Part shown: positions 12,073 through 21,880 of the stretch, piece after piece
Position numbering within the stretch: the stretch's first letter is position 1
How the letters are laid out: each line of letters begins with the position of its first letter
Assembly (NCBI RefSeq): GCF_001027285.1
Contig: NZ_CP011509.1
Span: 3,480,501 to 3,544,500, forward strand
Direction of reading: 5' to 3'
Source: Archangium gephyra
GTDB taxonomy: Bacteria; Myxococcota; Myxococcia; Myxococcales; Myxococcaceae
DNA length: 64,000 nucleotides
Translations under genes and position numbers: made by a program
The notes under the pieces: model-generated
The model's database searches: none
Told to the model about the DNA's origin: nothing
Seen by the model: only the letters and a program-made list of their open reading frames with translations

Positions 12073-14559
12073 TCAGCCGACGACGAGGTTGATGATGCGG
12101 CCCGGGACGTAGACGAACTTCTTCTCCGTCTTGCCCTGGGTATGGGCGAGGACGTTGGGATCGTTGGCGATGGCGGCGCGCACATCGGCCTCGGTGGCAT
12201 CGCGGCGCAGCTTCACCTTGCTGCGCATCTTCCCATTCACCTGGACGCCCATCTCGACGACATCGTCCACGGTGAGGGCGGGGTCGTAGGAGGGCCAGGG
12301 CTCGTAGGCGAGGCTCTTCGTGCCGCCGAGCCGTTCCCACAGCTCCTCGGCCAGGTGGGGAGCGAAGGGAGAGAGCAGGAGCGCGAACGTCCGGGCGGCC
12401 TCGAGTGGCACGCGAGGAATATCCGCGAGCCGGTTGGTGAGGATCATCAGCGCGCTGACGGCGGTGTTGAGCCGCAGCGCCTCGATATCCTCGCCCACCT
12501 TCTTCACGGTCTTGTGCAGCAGCCGGAGCGACTCCTCGTCGAGCGTGGCCTCGGCGGCCCCTGGCTCCTCGCGGACGAAGGCGAGGGTATTCCAGGCGCG
12601 CTCGAGGAAGCGGCGCACGCCGGTGACGCCCTGGGTCTGCCAGGGCTTCACGGCCTCGAGGGGGCCCATGAACATCTCGTAGACGCGCAGCGAGTCGGCG
12701 CCGTGGCGCTGGACGACCTCGTCGGGGTTGACGACGTTGCCGCGCGACTTGGACATCTTCTCGTTGTTCTCGCCGAGGATCATGCCCTGGTGGACGAGCT
12801 TGCCGAAGGGCTCGGGGTGCGAGACGACGCCGCAGTCGAAGAGCACCTTGTGCCAGAAGCGGGCGTAGAGCAGGTGGAGCACGGCGTGCTCGGAGCCGCC
12901 GACGTACAGGTCCACGGGCATCCACGCGTCATAGGCTTCCTTCGAGAAGGCGGCCTGCGTGTTGTGCGGATCGATGAAGCGCAGGTAGTACCAGCACGAG
13001 CCGGCCCACTGGGGCATGGTGTTCGTCTCGCGGGCGAACCACTTGCCGTCCTTCTGGAAGAAGCGCCAGTCGAGCGCGCGAGACAGGGGCCCGGCGGGGT
13101 CGTCCGAGGGCTTGAAGTCCTCGAGCTCGGGCAGGCGTACGGGCAGCTCGCTCTCGGCCACGGGGATGGGCTGGTCGTAGCGGACCTTGTGGGGATGCTT
13201 GCGCGGATCCGTGGAGCCGGCGGGCAGGTCCACGGGGAAGTAGACGGGGATGGGCTCGCCCCAGTAGCGCTGGCGGGAGAAGACCCAGTCGCGCAGGCGG
13301 TACTGCACCCGGCGCGTGCCCAGGCCCTTCTCTTCCAGGTGGGAGCTCATCGCCGCCTTGGCCTCGGGCGTGCGCTGGCCGTCGAGGAACCCCGAGCGGA
13401 CGGCGACACCGTCGGCGGTGAAGGCCTCGGTCCAGGCGGCGGTGTCGTGGAGCTGGCCGTCGGGCGAGACGACCTCGACCACGGGCAGCCCGAAGGCGCG
13501 GGCGAACTCGAAGTCGCGCTCGTCGTGCGCGGGCACGCTCATGATGGCGCCCGTGCCATAGGAGCCCAGCACGAAGTCCGCCACCCAGATGGGCAGCCGC
13601 GCGCCGGTGAGGGGGTGGAGCGCATGGGCGCCGGTGAACTCACCCGTCTTCGTCTTGGTGAGCGCCGTGCGGTCCATGTCGCTCTTGCTGACCACCGAGT
13701 CCCGGTAGGCGAGCACCTTCTGCCGGTGCTCGGGGGTGGTGAGCGACTCGAGCAGCGGGTGCTCGGGGGCGATGACCATGTACGTGGCGCCGAAGAGGGT
13801 GTCCGGGCGCGTGGTGAAGATGCGGAGCTTCTCGCCGCGGCCCTCGAGGGCGAAGTCCACCTCGGCGCCCTCGCTGCGGCCGATCCAGTGGACCTGCTTC
13901 TCCTTGGTCTCGGGCCAGTCGAGCCCCTGGAGCTCCTGCGCCAGCCGGTCCGCGTAGGCGGTGATGCGCAGCGTCCACTGACGCAGAGGGAGGCGGACCA
14001 CGGGGTGGCCACCGCGCTCGCTCTTGCCGTCGATGACCTCCTCGTTGGCGAGCACGGTGCCGAGGGCGGGGCACCAGTTCACCGGCAGCTCGGCCTGGTA
14101 GGCGAGCCCGCGCTCGAAGAGCTTGAGGAAGATCCACTGCGTCCAGCGGACGTAGGCCTCGTCGGTGGTGGCCAGCTCGCGGGACCAGTCATACGAGAAG
14201 CCGAGCGACTTGAGCTGCCGCTTGAAGGTGGCGATGTTCTTCGCGGTCGTCTGGGCGGGGTGGGTGCCGGTCTCGATGGCGTGCTGCTCGGCGGGGAGGC
14301 CGAACGAGTCCCAGCCCATGGGGTGGAGGACGTCCACGCCGCGCATGCGTTGGTAGCGGGCCACGATGTCGGTGGCGGTGTAGCCCTCCGGGTGGCCCAC
14401 GTGGAGGCCCGAGCCGGAGGGGTAGGGGAACATGTCGAGGATGTAGGCCTTGGGGCGGCCGGGATGACGGCGGGCCTCGAAGGTCTTCTCCTGCTCCCAG
14501 CGAGCCTGCCACTTGGGCTCGATGGACGAGGGATCGTACTTGGGACGCTCGGTGGACAT
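12073..14559 (-). CDS. leuS: Leucyl-tRNA synthetase
   Basis: Charges tRNA-Leu with leucine using ATP; a class Ia synthetase in the cytoplasm. The HIGH-type signature is HVGH in [17 protein letters not shown] near residue 50, and the KMSKS loop is [12 protein letters not shown] near 600. The CP1 editing domain is present with [14 protein letters not shown]. At 828 residues it has the normal bacterial length. I start at the ATG at 14559 ([10 protein letters not shown]) and not the ATG 18 bp upstream, because TACATA ends 8 nt before it, in the leaderless-type position. Confidence 0.97.
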   Translation of the reverse strand: MSTERPKYDPSSIEPKWQARWEQEKTFEARRHPGRPKAYILDMFPYPSGSGLHVGHPEGYTATDIVARYQRMRGVDVLHPMGWDSFGLPAEQHAIETGTHPAQTTAKNIATFKRQLKSLGFSYDWSRELATTDEAYVRWTQWIFLKLFERGLAYQAELPVNWCPALGTVLANEEVIDGKSERGGHPVVRLPLRQWTLRITAYADRLAQELQGLDWPETKEKQVHWIGRSEGAEVDFALEGRGEKLRIFTTRPDTLFGATYMVIAPEHPLLESLTTPEHRQKVLAYRDSVVSKSDMDRTALTKTKTGEFTGAHALHPLTGARLPIWVADFVLGSYGTGAIMSVPAHDERDFEFARAFGLPVVEVVSPDGQLHDTAAWTEAFTADGVAVRSGFLDGQRTPEAKAAMSSHLEEKGLGTRRVQYRLRDWVFSRQRYWGEPIPVYFPVDLPAGSTDPRKHPHKVRYDQPIPVAESELPVRLPELEDFKPSDDPAGPLSRALDWRFFQKDGKWFARETNTMPQWAGSCWYYLRFIDPHNTQAAFSKEAYDAWMPVDLYVGGSEHAVLHLLYARFWHKVLFDCGVVSHPEPFGKLVHQGMILGENNEKMSKSRGNVVNPDEVVQRHGADSLRVYEMFMGPLEAVKPWQTQGVTGVRRFLERAWNTLAFVREEPGAAEATLDEESLRLLHKTVKKVGEDIEALRLNTAVSALMILTNRLADIPRVPLEAARTFALLLSPFAPHLAEELWERLGGTKSLAYEPWPSYDPALTVDDVVEMGVQVNGKMRSKVKLRRDATEADVRAAIANDPNVLAHTQGKTEKKFVYVPGRIINLVVG

Positions 14560-14648
14560 GGCGGGCGTATGTAGCACGGACGCTCGGGGAGACGCCGTCC
14601 TCCGTGGTAGGGGTGTTCACGCGCTCGCGCTCGGGCGCTGGAGGGCTC

Positions 14649-15215
14649 ATGTCGGAGGAAGACAGGCAGCGGTGGAACACGCGCTATCGCGAGCAGCAGG
14701 GGACGCGGGAGCCCTCCCCGTTCCTTCTCTCCCTGGCGGACCGGCTTCCCAGTACGGGCCGGGCGCTCGAAATAGCGGGAGGGGCCGGGCATGACGCCGT
14801 GTGGCTCGCGAGGCGCGGTCTGGAGGTCACCCTGACGGACATCTCGGACGTCGCGCTCGAGAAGGCCGCGGAGAACGCGCGTGCGGCGGGCGTGCCCCTG
14901 CGGCTCCAGCGGTTGGACGTGGAGACGGAGCCCCTGCCGTCCGGGCCCTTCGAGCTCGTGCTCTGCCAGAACTTCCTCTGGCGGCCGCTGTTCGCGGAGG
15001 TCTCGAAGGTGCTCGCGCCGGGTGGGCTGCTCGTCTTCGCCCAGCCGACGCGGAGCAACCTGCAGCGGCATGCCCATCCCTCGGCCCGCTTCCTGTTGGA
15101 GGACGGCGAGCTGCCTGGGCTGCTCCAGGGGCTGGAGCTCGTCTCGTACACCGAGGGGTGGACCGGGGAAGGGCGGCACGAGGCCCGTCTGGTGGCGAGG
15201 CCGGCTGGGGGGTGA
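14649..15215 (+). CDS. Class I SAM-dependent methyltransferase
   Basis: A 188-residue Rossmann-fold methyltransferase. The start at 14649 has GGAGGG 4 nt upstream. The SAM-binding loop is ALEIAGGAGHDAVWLARRG, followed by the acidic strand end VTLTDIS. FELVLCQNFLWRPLF stands where motif IV would be, and VLAPGGLLVFAQPTRS where the post-motif strand is. This resembles the TehB/thiopurine-type small methyltransferases; the substrate is unknown. Confidence 0.85.
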   Translation: MSEEDRQRWNTRYREQQGTREPSPFLLSLADRLPSTGRALEIAGGAGHDAVWLARRGLEVTLTDISDVALEKAAENARAAGVPLRLQRLDVETEPLPSGPFELVLCQNFLWRPLFAEVSKVLAPGGLLVFAQPTRSNLQRHAHPSARFLLEDGELPGLLQGLELVSYTEGWTGEGRHEARLVARPAGG

Positions 15216-15262
15216 GCCGAGGCCCGGAGGCTTCATGTTATGAGGTGGCGGTGGGAGACCTC

Positions 15263-15889
15263 ATGGATTGGCTCTGGAGTCCTGTTGGAATCGGCGTGCT
15301 GTGGCTCGTCCTGCACTGCGCCGACTATCTGCTCACCATCGCCGCGGCGAGGCTGAAGGCCCGGGGAGAGCTCGGGAAGCGGGTGGAGATGGGGGGCAGC
15401 TACGAGCTCAATCCCCTCTTCGTGCAGGCGGTGGAGAAGGGGCAGTGGGTGTCGCGGCGGTTTCTGCTGACGCTGGGGTTCGGGGCGCTCGTGTTGCCCC
15501 TGGCGGTGGCGTACTTCGACTGGGTGGCGGAGCTGGAGGGGGCGGGCATCCGTGGCCTGCCGGAGGCCCTGTGTGGCGCGCTGGTGGTGACGCGCTTCGC
15601 GGTCATCTCCGTCCACCTGCAGAACCTCATGCTCTTCCGGAGGCTGCTGCACGTGCCCGAGGCGTCGATCGTCAGCGTGCGCTACGACCGCGGCACGGTC
15701 ATGATGGTGACGCGCGCCCGGAAGGTGGAGCTGGCGGCCTTCTGCGCGATCGCCGCCCTGGTGAGCGGCCGGCCCTTCTTCGTGGGGGGCCTCGCGGCGA
15801 CCCTGGGCCTCGTCGCCATGCTGTTCCTCTGGGGCCGACGTCAGGTGTCCACCACGCCGGCCTCCGGTTCCTCCGCGCCGGGCGCCTAG
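15263..15889 (+). CDS. Four-helix integral membrane protein
   Basis: A 208-residue protein; the ATG at 15263 follows GGGAG at 15252-15256. Hydrophobic segments lie at about residues 6-24, 67-90, 110-128 and 155-185. Between the first two is GGSYELNPLFVQAVEKGQWVSRRF, a motif reminiscent of small membrane proteins with an ELNP turn. No function is recognised. It ends just upstream of the lipoprotein toxin gene, and the sequence between them looks like a degraded coding stretch. Confidence 0.7.
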   Translation: MDWLWSPVGIGVLWLVLHCADYLLTIAAARLKARGELGKRVEMGGSYELNPLFVQAVEKGQWVSRRFLLTLGFGALVLPLAVAYFDWVAELEGAGIRGLPEALCGALVVTRFAVISVHLQNLMLFRRLLHVPEASIVSVRYDRGTVMMVTRARKVELAAFCAIAALVSGRPFFVGGLAATLGLVAMLFLWGRRQVSTTPASGSSAPGA

Positions 15890-15935
15890 TGGAGTGTCTT
15901 GCAAGGGAGTCAGGTTGCCGACTTGTTGGGGACGG

Positions 15936-16001
15936 GTGGACGTGGACGGGCGCCTCGCGGCGCAGCTGGCCAGCGGCAACCTGGAACTGGCCGGCGCATA
16001 G
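15936..16001 (+). pseudogene. Possible 3' remnant of a gene upstream of the toxin
   Basis: Codons from 15936 read VDVDGRLAAQLASGNLELAGA then TAG, with good coding character but no credible start. If one G were restored after CAT at 15997-15999, this frame would end in TGA overlapping an ATG for the toxin lipoprotein (ATGA), the same arrangement as at the toxin/immunity junction. It may be the tail of a lost upstream partner gene. Confidence 0.3.
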
Positions 16002-16008
16002 GTGGGCG

Positions 16009-18048
16009 GTGGCGCTGGGGGCCGTGCTGCTCTCCACCGGCTGCGTCACGCTGGCGCCGCGACAAGGCGGCTGCACCACGGAGGCTGTCGACACGCCCGC
16101 GGACGAGATGGCCAGTGCCGGGCCCCTTCCCCAGGGCCCGCCCTCGTGCGGGGGGCAGGCCGTGCCCCCGGGCTGGCCGGACGACTCCTCCCACGACAGC
16201 GAGGCACTCCTCGCCCCCTTCCTCTCTTGCACCTCGCCCGCCGAATACGTCGCGCTGCAGGCGCGTGTGGACATGCCCCGGCTGGTGGAGTCGCTGACGG
16301 ACTGGGATGCCGTGCGTCTCGGCTCGCTGGGGCCCGTGCGAGAGGACGCCGCTGGCCTGCTCAACCGCAAGCGCCTCGCGTTCATGCTCCACGCCACCGA
16401 CACGTATGGAGTCCCCCATGCCGAGGTGTTCGTCCGCTTCCTCCTCGACTCGGCCCATGACGATGAGCTGCGGGAGCTGCTCTTCTGGCTGGCCCGGGAC
16501 AAGCGGCTGGAGTCCACGATGGGGCGGATGCCCAGGGCTCGTGCGGAGTTGGAGGCGCGGGGCCTGAAACTCTCGGCCCGTCCGGACAGGGACTTCCAAC
16601 CTGGAGACGTGCTGCGAGGGGCAGGCCGCGCCGCCTCGGACCTGCTCACCCACGAGCAGGAGAAGAACGCCTGGTACACCCACTACGCACGGCAACGAGG
16701 CCAGCTCCCATCGCCCTACCAACAGGACCTCGAAGAGGTAGATCGGGAGGCGGCGAAGCAGCATTACTCAGCGGGCAACGTGGTGCTGGGCAGCGTGGAC
16801 CACCTCACCTTCGGTGTGCCGCTGGGCTTCTACTACCTCGGGGCGGGGACGGGTCACGGGCTGTCCTCGCTCTCGCGGGGCGAGTACGAGCAGGCCGTGC
16901 GCGAGCTGACGCCCCTCGTGTTGCTGGCAACCCTGTACGCGGGTGGCAAGGGCGTGCGCACCATCTATGAGGCCCGGGGAGCAGGAACTGGGTTCCAGGG
17001 GGGACTCACGACGGTGCGGGCGCGAATGGGTGTCCTCGCGGAGAGGACGCGGCAACTGCAAGCGCGGCTGGGCACGGGCGTGGAGGGCCTGCGGGAGCTG
17101 GCCCGCTACATCCAAGCCAGACGCGAGGCGGGCCGCTTCGTGGCCGTGGGGGGAATGGACGCCGCGCTGGCGCTCTACGAAGCGCGGGGGAACGTGGCCA
17201 GGGCCCGGCCACTCATGTCCAAGGCCAGGCTCGGAGCCACGGGAGCCTCACCCGTGCGCCAGGGCACCCTGGCCTCGCTGGTGGATGAGGGGGTGGGCCA
17301 CACGCGGGAGGTCGTGGAGGCGAAGCTGGCGGCGGTGGAACTGGAGGCCACGGGTCCTCGCCTGCCCACGGACACGCGGGTGCTGAAGCAGCACCGCCCG
17401 GCTCTCGACGCCCCACCACCGGAGGCCCGGGGCAACCCGCGCTGGCGCGAGTACGTGGCCTACTACGAGCGGCGCCTGGGCGAGGTGGAGCAGGGCAAGG
17501 CCAGCACGGGCCCGCTGAAATGGGAGGGTTACGAGCAGCTGCGCGGGTGGTTTGCCCGGGGGCTGGCCTTCGAGCGCGACATGGTGAAGCTGCTGCGAGA
17601 GGACGCGGCGAAGCCTCGGGCCGAGCGCCGCTTCCTCGGAGACTTCGACAGGCCTCGCATTGAAACGCAGGTGGGCGTGAGGAAGCCGGATTCTGGCCTG
17701 CGCTACACGGATGTGCTCGTCATCGAGGAAGGCGCGCTCGGCGAGGGGCCTCGGCGTGTGGAGACGTTCAGTTTCAAGAGCCGCAACCTTGCGCTGCTGG
17801 AAGAAGGCCCTCTGACGCGTCAGGTGATTGAGGACGCGAAGGAAGCGCTGCGGAAGTACGGGGGGAGGCTGGACATCCGCCGGGGCTCCCTCCAACGCCC
17901 TGTAGGCGCGGCCGGTGAGGTGCCCGTCCAGCGGGCCCGCCTCGTTTACGAGGGGGGCGAACTCAAGCCCACGAAGGTCGATCACCTGGATGCCGTCGTC
18001 GCTGCTGCCGAGGAGGCGGTTCCGGGAGTGGAGGTGCTGTTCCAATGA
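16009..18048 (+). CDS. Lipoprotein toxin with restriction-endonuclease-like C-terminus (SitA-like)
   Basis: The signal ends in LLSTGC, a good lipobox, so this is a predicted lipoprotein of up to about 679 residues. The start is unclear: GTG at 16009 leaves a signal without basic residues, while GTG at 15889 makes it too long. The middle has a hydrophobic pair (VPLGFYYLGAGTGHGLS, LTPLVLLATLYAGG). The C-terminal 150 residues look like a PD-(D/E)xK nuclease: RGLAFERDMVKLL, then RYTDVLVIEE with Asp near 568, then ETFSFKSR with Lys near 590 (Ser takes the usual acidic place). The gene overlaps the next by ATGA, as toxin/immunity pairs do. The layout matches myxobacterial SitA-type toxins exchanged between kin through outer-membrane fusion; this is inferred. 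Confidence 0.7.
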   Translation: MALGAVLLSTGCVTLAPRQGGCTTEAVDTPADEMASAGPLPQGPPSCGGQAVPPGWPDDSSHDSEALLAPFLSCTSPAEYVALQARVDMPRLVESLTDWDAVRLGSLGPVREDAAGLLNRKRLAFMLHATDTYGVPHAEVFVRFLLDSAHDDELRELLFWLARDKRLESTMGRMPRARAELEARGLKLSARPDRDFQPGDVLRGAGRAASDLLTHEQEKNAWYTHYARQRGQLPSPYQQDLEEVDREAAKQHYSAGNVVLGSVDHLTFGVPLGFYYLGAGTGHGLSSLSRGEYEQAVRELTPLVLLATLYAGGKGVRTIYEARGAGTGFQGGLTTVRARMGVLAERTRQLQARLGTGVEGLRELARYIQARREAGRFVAVGGMDAALALYEARGNVARARPLMSKARLGATGASPVRQGTLASLVDEGVGHTREVVEAKLAAVELEATGPRLPTDTRVLKQHRPALDAPPPEARGNPRWREYVAYYERRLGEVEQGKASTGPLKWEGYEQLRGWFARGLAFERDMVKLLREDAAKPRAERRFLGDFDRPRIETQVGVRKPDSGLRYTDVLVIEEGALGEGPRRVETFSFKSRNLALLEEGPLTRQVIEDAKEALRKYGGRLDIRRGSLQRPVGAAGEVPVQRARLVYEGGELKPTKVDHLDAVVAAAEEAVPGVEVLFQ

Positions 18049-19385
18049 AGCGGCTGCGCGCTCACGATTTGAAGCCGGAAGATGTCCTTCGACTCACTTT
18101 TCACGGAGGCTTCGATCAGCAGGCAGCACTGGAAGGACAGCTGGAGCCCTTTTTCCAAGCGCTCGAAAAGTACGCCGATGGGTGGATGCCGGACGTCGTT
18201 GAAGGCAAGCGTCAACGCAAATACACCCGCGCCGCGATCTGGACAGCCCTGGAGGAGGGTCGCGACGATGTATTCACCAGCCTGGGGCTCTATCGGACGA
18301 AGTGGCCCGCGCTGGACATGACGCTCTGGCTCTGGCTACCTCCCCGAGCTCCCAAACTGGACATCGCGGTCAACGTGCAGCCGCTCTCTTTCTTCGCCGA
18401 GGAGGAACGCTGCCTCCAGGTGGTGGAGTTGGTGCGTGCCTGGGCCTCCCATTTCCCTGTCAGTCATGCCAAGGCTCACAGCGCTGATGACACGGAACTG
18501 GCGGGCTCTCCCCGCTTCGGACGCGACGAAAAGACGTCTCGGAGGAACGGGTTCGACAGAATCTACGAGGTGTGCTGGCTCAACGTCTTCGGCCCCAGGT
18601 TGGTGGAGACGGTAGGCCGCGAGCGCATGCTGTCCACGCCGGCTCACCGGGTGGAGGAACTCCCCAACGGCTGCGTCCTCCTGGTGACGTGGCCCACCGT
18701 GGCGGACTTCGCCAGCAAGGAGGCAAGGCTCGCACAGGCCCGCGCCCACGCCCACCTCCGGCCGGACCTCGACTTCGACACCGTGCTGCGCACCTTGCAT
18801 GAGCGCAGTGCCAGGCTCGCTCCCGTGGAGCCCCGCTTCCACCCGGACCTGGCCCCCCTCCTCTCGCGGGTGGTGGACCGCGCCGCCAGCCACGAGCGCC
18901 AGCGCAGGATTGCCGAGCTCAACGCATGGCAACCCCCCGAGCCCGAGGAATGGCGCCCCGCCGGCTCCGCGCTGCCTCCGGACGTGGACGACCCGGAGCG
19001 CACGCTCGAGGATTACAGCACCCTTGCCGAGTCCCTCGTGGCGCTGCTGCACTCGGAGGTACCCTCCGTTTTCGATGCAACGCCAGAGTCGCTCACGGAC
19101 GCCGACTTCTACTTCTGGCGCGAAGAATTCCCGAGCAGCCGTCCGCGAGAAGCCATCGACGAGCACGCGGTGCCCGCCATTGGCGCGTACCTGGGTGAGG
19201 TGCTGGTACGTCACCTCGGTGGCCGGTGGATTCCGCGCCGGAGGCTCGAGGAGACCCAGGTCCTGGTGGGCAACCGCGTCTGGCTTCCCTTCGTCCGGGC
19301 CCGCAACTACATGCGCTCGCGACAGTCGCTGCTGGACTGCTCCCTCACGTGGCTCTACCGCGTGGCGGAGCGGCACCGGGGCTGA
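18045..19385 (+). CDS. Probable immunity protein of the lipoprotein toxin
   Basis: A 446-residue soluble protein with no signal peptide, whose ATG overlaps the toxin stop codon, so the two are translationally coupled. It contains DIAVNVQPLSFFAEEERCLQVV, YEVCWLNVFGPRLVE, and HRVEELPNGCVLLVTWPTVADF. I associate this pattern with the large immunity family (Imm52-like) found beside nuclease-fold toxins in myxobacteria. It should act in the cytoplasm by binding the toxin's C-terminal domain. It is long for an immunity protein, so a second domain is possible (EDYSTLAESLVALLHSE to the end). Confidence 0.65.
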   Translation: MKRLRAHDLKPEDVLRLTFHGGFDQQAALEGQLEPFFQALEKYADGWMPDVVEGKRQRKYTRAAIWTALEEGRDDVFTSLGLYRTKWPALDMTLWLWLPPRAPKLDIAVNVQPLSFFAEEERCLQVVELVRAWASHFPVSHAKAHSADDTELAGSPRFGRDEKTSRRNGFDRIYEVCWLNVFGPRLVETVGRERMLSTPAHRVEELPNGCVLLVTWPTVADFASKEARLAQARAHAHLRPDLDFDTVLRTLHERSARLAPVEPRFHPDLAPLLSRVVDRAASHERQRRIAELNAWQPPEPEEWRPAGSALPPDVDDPERTLEDYSTLAESLVALLHSEVPSVFDATPESLTDADFYFWREEFPSSRPREAIDEHAVPAIGAYLGEVLVRHLGGRWIPRRRLEETQVLVGNRVWLPFVRARNYMRSRQSLLDCSLTWLYRVAERHRG

Positions 19386-19452
19386 AGGGCGAAACGACAC
19401 GGTGCCCGCTGCCCTGCTCCTCGGGCGTCACCTTCGAGCAGGTGCGGGACGT

Positions 19453-20160
19453 TCACGTCGGAGTCTCCTTCAACGTGGCGGCGAGGGCGCGGCGGGCCAG
19501 GCGGGTGACGTACACGGTGGCGAGGACGGTGGCGGCCAGCCCGCCCCAGAAGAAGAGCTGCCCGGAGAGGCCGGAGTCTGGGCGCTCGCCGCTGGAGAGC
19601 TGGGCCACGCTCGTCACCAGGGAGCCCAGGTACACGTAGACCATGGTGGCGGGCAGCATGCCGAGGAAGGTCGCGGGCGCGTAATCGCGCAGGCGCACGC
19701 GGGTGAGCGACAGCGAGTAGTTGAGCACGCTGAAGGGGAAGATGGGGGAGAGGCGCAACAGCAGCACCACCTTGAAGCCGCGTCCGGCCACGGCGGTGTC
19801 CACCGCGGTGAATCTCGGCCAGCCCGCGGCGAGGCGGCGGCCCACCCGCTCGCGCAGGACCGTGCGTCCGAGCAGGAAGGAGGCCAGGGCCGAGAGGTTG
19901 TTGGCCACCACCACCAGGAGCGAGCCGTACACCGGCCCGTAGGCGAAGCCGGCGCCGAGCGTCAGCACCGTGGCGGGCATCATCAGCATCGTCCCCACGG
20001 CGTACACGGCGAGGTAGAGCACCGCGCCCGCCAGGCCCATGCCGCGGATGCGCTCGACGAGCCCCAGCAGCCACGTGTCCACGGGCAGCAACGTGAAGAC
20101 GAGCACCAGCGCCACCACGCCCGCCACCGCCGCTGCCCATCGCCCGATGCCACGCGCCAT
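19453..20160 (-). CDS. TVP38/TMEM64 (DedA-superfamily) membrane protein
   Basis: A 235-residue inner-membrane protein; the ATG at 20160 has AGGAG about 7 nt upstream. It shows several transmembrane helices and the family core: MMPATVLTLGAGFAYGPVYG, then LRLSPIFPFSVLNYSLSLTRV and FLGMLPATMVYVYLGS. The family is linked to lipid flipping or scramblase activity and membrane homeostasis; the substrate here is not known. It is divergent from the pseudouridine synthase gene. Confidence 0.85.
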   Translation of the reverse strand: MARGIGRWAAAVAGVVALVLVFTLLPVDTWLLGLVERIRGMGLAGAVLYLAVYAVGTMLMMPATVLTLGAGFAYGPVYGSLLVVVANNLSALASFLLGRTVLRERVGRRLAAGWPRFTAVDTAVAGRGFKVVLLLRLSPIFPFSVLNYSLSLTRVRLRDYAPATFLGMLPATMVYVYLGSLVTSVAQLSSGERPDSGLSGQLFFWGGLAATVLATVYVTRLARRALAATLKETPT

Positions 20161-20299
20161 GTCCGTCTCCTGACGGCCGTTGAGACCCCAGTTGTACGTC
20201 GTAGCCCAGGATGCCTGGCGGGTGGCCCTTCTTTCGTCCATGCCCAACCGCGTCATCCGATACCGGGAGGTCCCAGTGGTTTCCCGGAGGGCCCCGCCG

Positions 20300-20305
20300 T
20301 AGAAG
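20300..20305 (+). promoter_or_regulatory. TAGAAG box 9 nt before the pseudouridine synthase start
   Basis: TAGAAG ends 9 nt before the ATG at 20315, as at other genes in this window. GAGGGG within the gap could instead act as a ribosome site, so this one is ambiguous. Confidence 0.3.
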
Positions 20306-20314
20306 AGGGGCTCC

Positions 20315-21247
20315 ATGTCGCCCCAGAAGATCTCCGTCCCTCGTGAGGCCGCCGGTGAGCGGCTCGACAAGTTCCTCTCGGCGCACGTACCCGGACTCTC
20401 GGTGGAGCGGGCACGCACGCTCATCGAGAAGGGCCACGTGCTCATCCGCGGGAAGAAGTGCCAGATGTCGCGCAAGCTGTGGGGCGGAGAGGAGATCGAG
20501 CTCAGCCGTCCGCCGCCGCGAGCCCCCACGCGCGCCGCGGTGAGCCGCTCGGCCGAGGGGCCCGAGCTGCCGGTGCTCCACGATGACGCCTCGCTGGTCA
20601 TCGTGAACAAGCCGGCGGGCCTGGTGGTGGAGCCCGCGGGAGGGACTGTGCCCTCGGTGGTGGAGCTGCTGGCGGCGAGGCTGCCACCGTTCGACGTGGA
20701 AGGTGTCGCGCAGCCCGGCGTGGTGCACCGGTTGGATCGGGAGACGAGTGGCTGCCTCGCGCTGGCGCGCACGGACGAGGGCGTGGCGGCGCTGGACCGG
20801 GCGTTCCAGGAGAAGCGGGTGGACAAGCGCTATTGGGCGCTCGTGCTGGGCGAGACGCCCGAGCGTGATCGGCTCGAGGCGCCGTATGGAAGGGATCCGA
20901 GGAACCCGAGGCTCTACACGACGAAGGTGCGCTCGGCGCGGCGCGCGGCGCTCTCGTACGAGGTGCGCGAGCGGCTGAAGGGCGCGACGCTGGTGGAGGT
21001 GAAGCTGGAGACGGGGCGCACGCACCAGATTCGCGTGCAGATGGCGGAGGCGGGGTACCCGGTGCTCGCCGACTCGCTGTACGGCCCGGAGGAGCTGCGT
21101 GCGCACCCGGCGGCGAAGGAGATCGGCCGTCACGCGCTGCACGCGGTGCGGCTGTCCCTGCCGAGTCTGGCCACGGGTGGCGTGGTGAGCGTCGAGGCGC
21201 CGCTGCCCGAGGACTTCCAGCGCGCGCTCGCGATGCTCCGGGGGTGA
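20315..21247 (+). CDS. RluA-family pseudouridine synthase (RluD-like)
   Basis: Converts uridine to pseudouridine in large-subunit rRNA (the target position is inferred from similarity to RluD). An N-terminal S4 RNA-binding domain (RLDKFLSAHVPGLSVERARTLIEKGHVLI) is followed by the catalytic domain: VIVNKPAGLVVEPAGG, the active-site HRLDRETSG with the catalytic Asp, and KRYWALV. LETGRTHQIRVQMA and GYPVLADSLYG complete the set. At 310 residues it is full length. Confidence 0.93.
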   Translation: MSPQKISVPREAAGERLDKFLSAHVPGLSVERARTLIEKGHVLIRGKKCQMSRKLWGGEEIELSRPPPRAPTRAAVSRSAEGPELPVLHDDASLVIVNKPAGLVVEPAGGTVPSVVELLAARLPPFDVEGVAQPGVVHRLDRETSGCLALARTDEGVAALDRAFQEKRVDKRYWALVLGETPERDRLEAPYGRDPRNPRLYTTKVRSARRAALSYEVRERLKGATLVEVKLETGRTHQIRVQMAEAGYPVLADSLYGPEELRAHPAAKEIGRHALHAVRLSLPSLATGGVVSVEAPLPEDFQRALAMLRG

Positions 21248-21525
21248 GGGCCTCCTCAGGTGTTGGACCCCGGGCACCGTCAGGCAACCAACGAAGACAT
21301 GACCGCAGGAGTGGGACGGTGAGCGCCCGTCCTCGTGGGATTGGTTCGTAAGTACCTGAAAATACAGAGGGTGGGATGTGGGTCCGACTCCTGAGACCGA
21401 GGGGCTCCACCGCACTGGATGCCGGAGGGTATGTCAGACCCAGCGAGTAGTTTGCGTCCTTGCCGCTGAACCGGAACCGACGCGCCACGGGCGTGAAGGA
21501 GGGTGTCAGCCGGCAAGGGGGTTTC

Positions 21526-21849
21526 ATGCGAACGAAGCTGTGCGTGCTGGGGGCGGTGTTGGGGACGGCGTCGGTGCTGCCGATGGTGTGCATGCCGGAG
21601 GTTCTGACGCAGCGGACGAACGAGGAGCAGCCGCGAGGAGGTGTATCGAGGCAGGCGAGCCAGCCGCTCAAGGGCCACGGAGCCGAGCCGCTCTCGCCGG
21701 TCGAGGTGCCGGCGAGCCCGGTGAGCGACGAGCCGAAGCACCCGTGTGAGCTCATCACGGTGATGCGGGTGCCGTGCGATTCCTCGGCGGCCGCGTGCGA
21801 GTACACCTACTGGGAGTGCTCGCGGAGTGCGAGGCCGCTGAGGGCATGA
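21526..21849 (+). CDS. Small secreted protein, cysteine-containing
   Basis: A 107-residue protein; the ATG at 21526 follows AAGGGGG. It has a basic start and a hydrophobic run (MRTKLCVLGAVLGTASVLP) and then MVCMPEVL, which might be a lipobox-like cleavage site. The C-terminus (HPCELITVMRVPCDSSAAACEYTYWEC) has four or more cysteines that could form disulphides in the envelope. I do not recognise a family. It stands alone, followed by a hairpin. Confidence 0.6.
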   Translation: MRTKLCVLGAVLGTASVLPMVCMPEVLTQRTNEEQPRGGVSRQASQPLKGHGAEPLSPVEVPASPVSDEPKHPCELITVMRVPCDSSAAACEYTYWECSRSARPLRA

Positions 21850-21862
21850 CGAAGTGAAAGCG

Positions 21863-21880
21863 CGGCCCGTGGGCGGGCCG
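21863..21880 (+). terminator. GC-rich hairpin after the small secreted protein
   Basis: CGGCCCG (21863-21869) pairs with CGGGCCG (21874-21880) around a 4-nt loop, 14 bp after the stop codon. There is no T-run, so termination would need help from other factors. Confidence 0.45.

Noticed and set aside
12142-14574. An 810-codon plus-strand frame opposite leuS
   Set aside because: leuS is certain from its HIGH and KMSKS motifs; the plus frame is its shadow.
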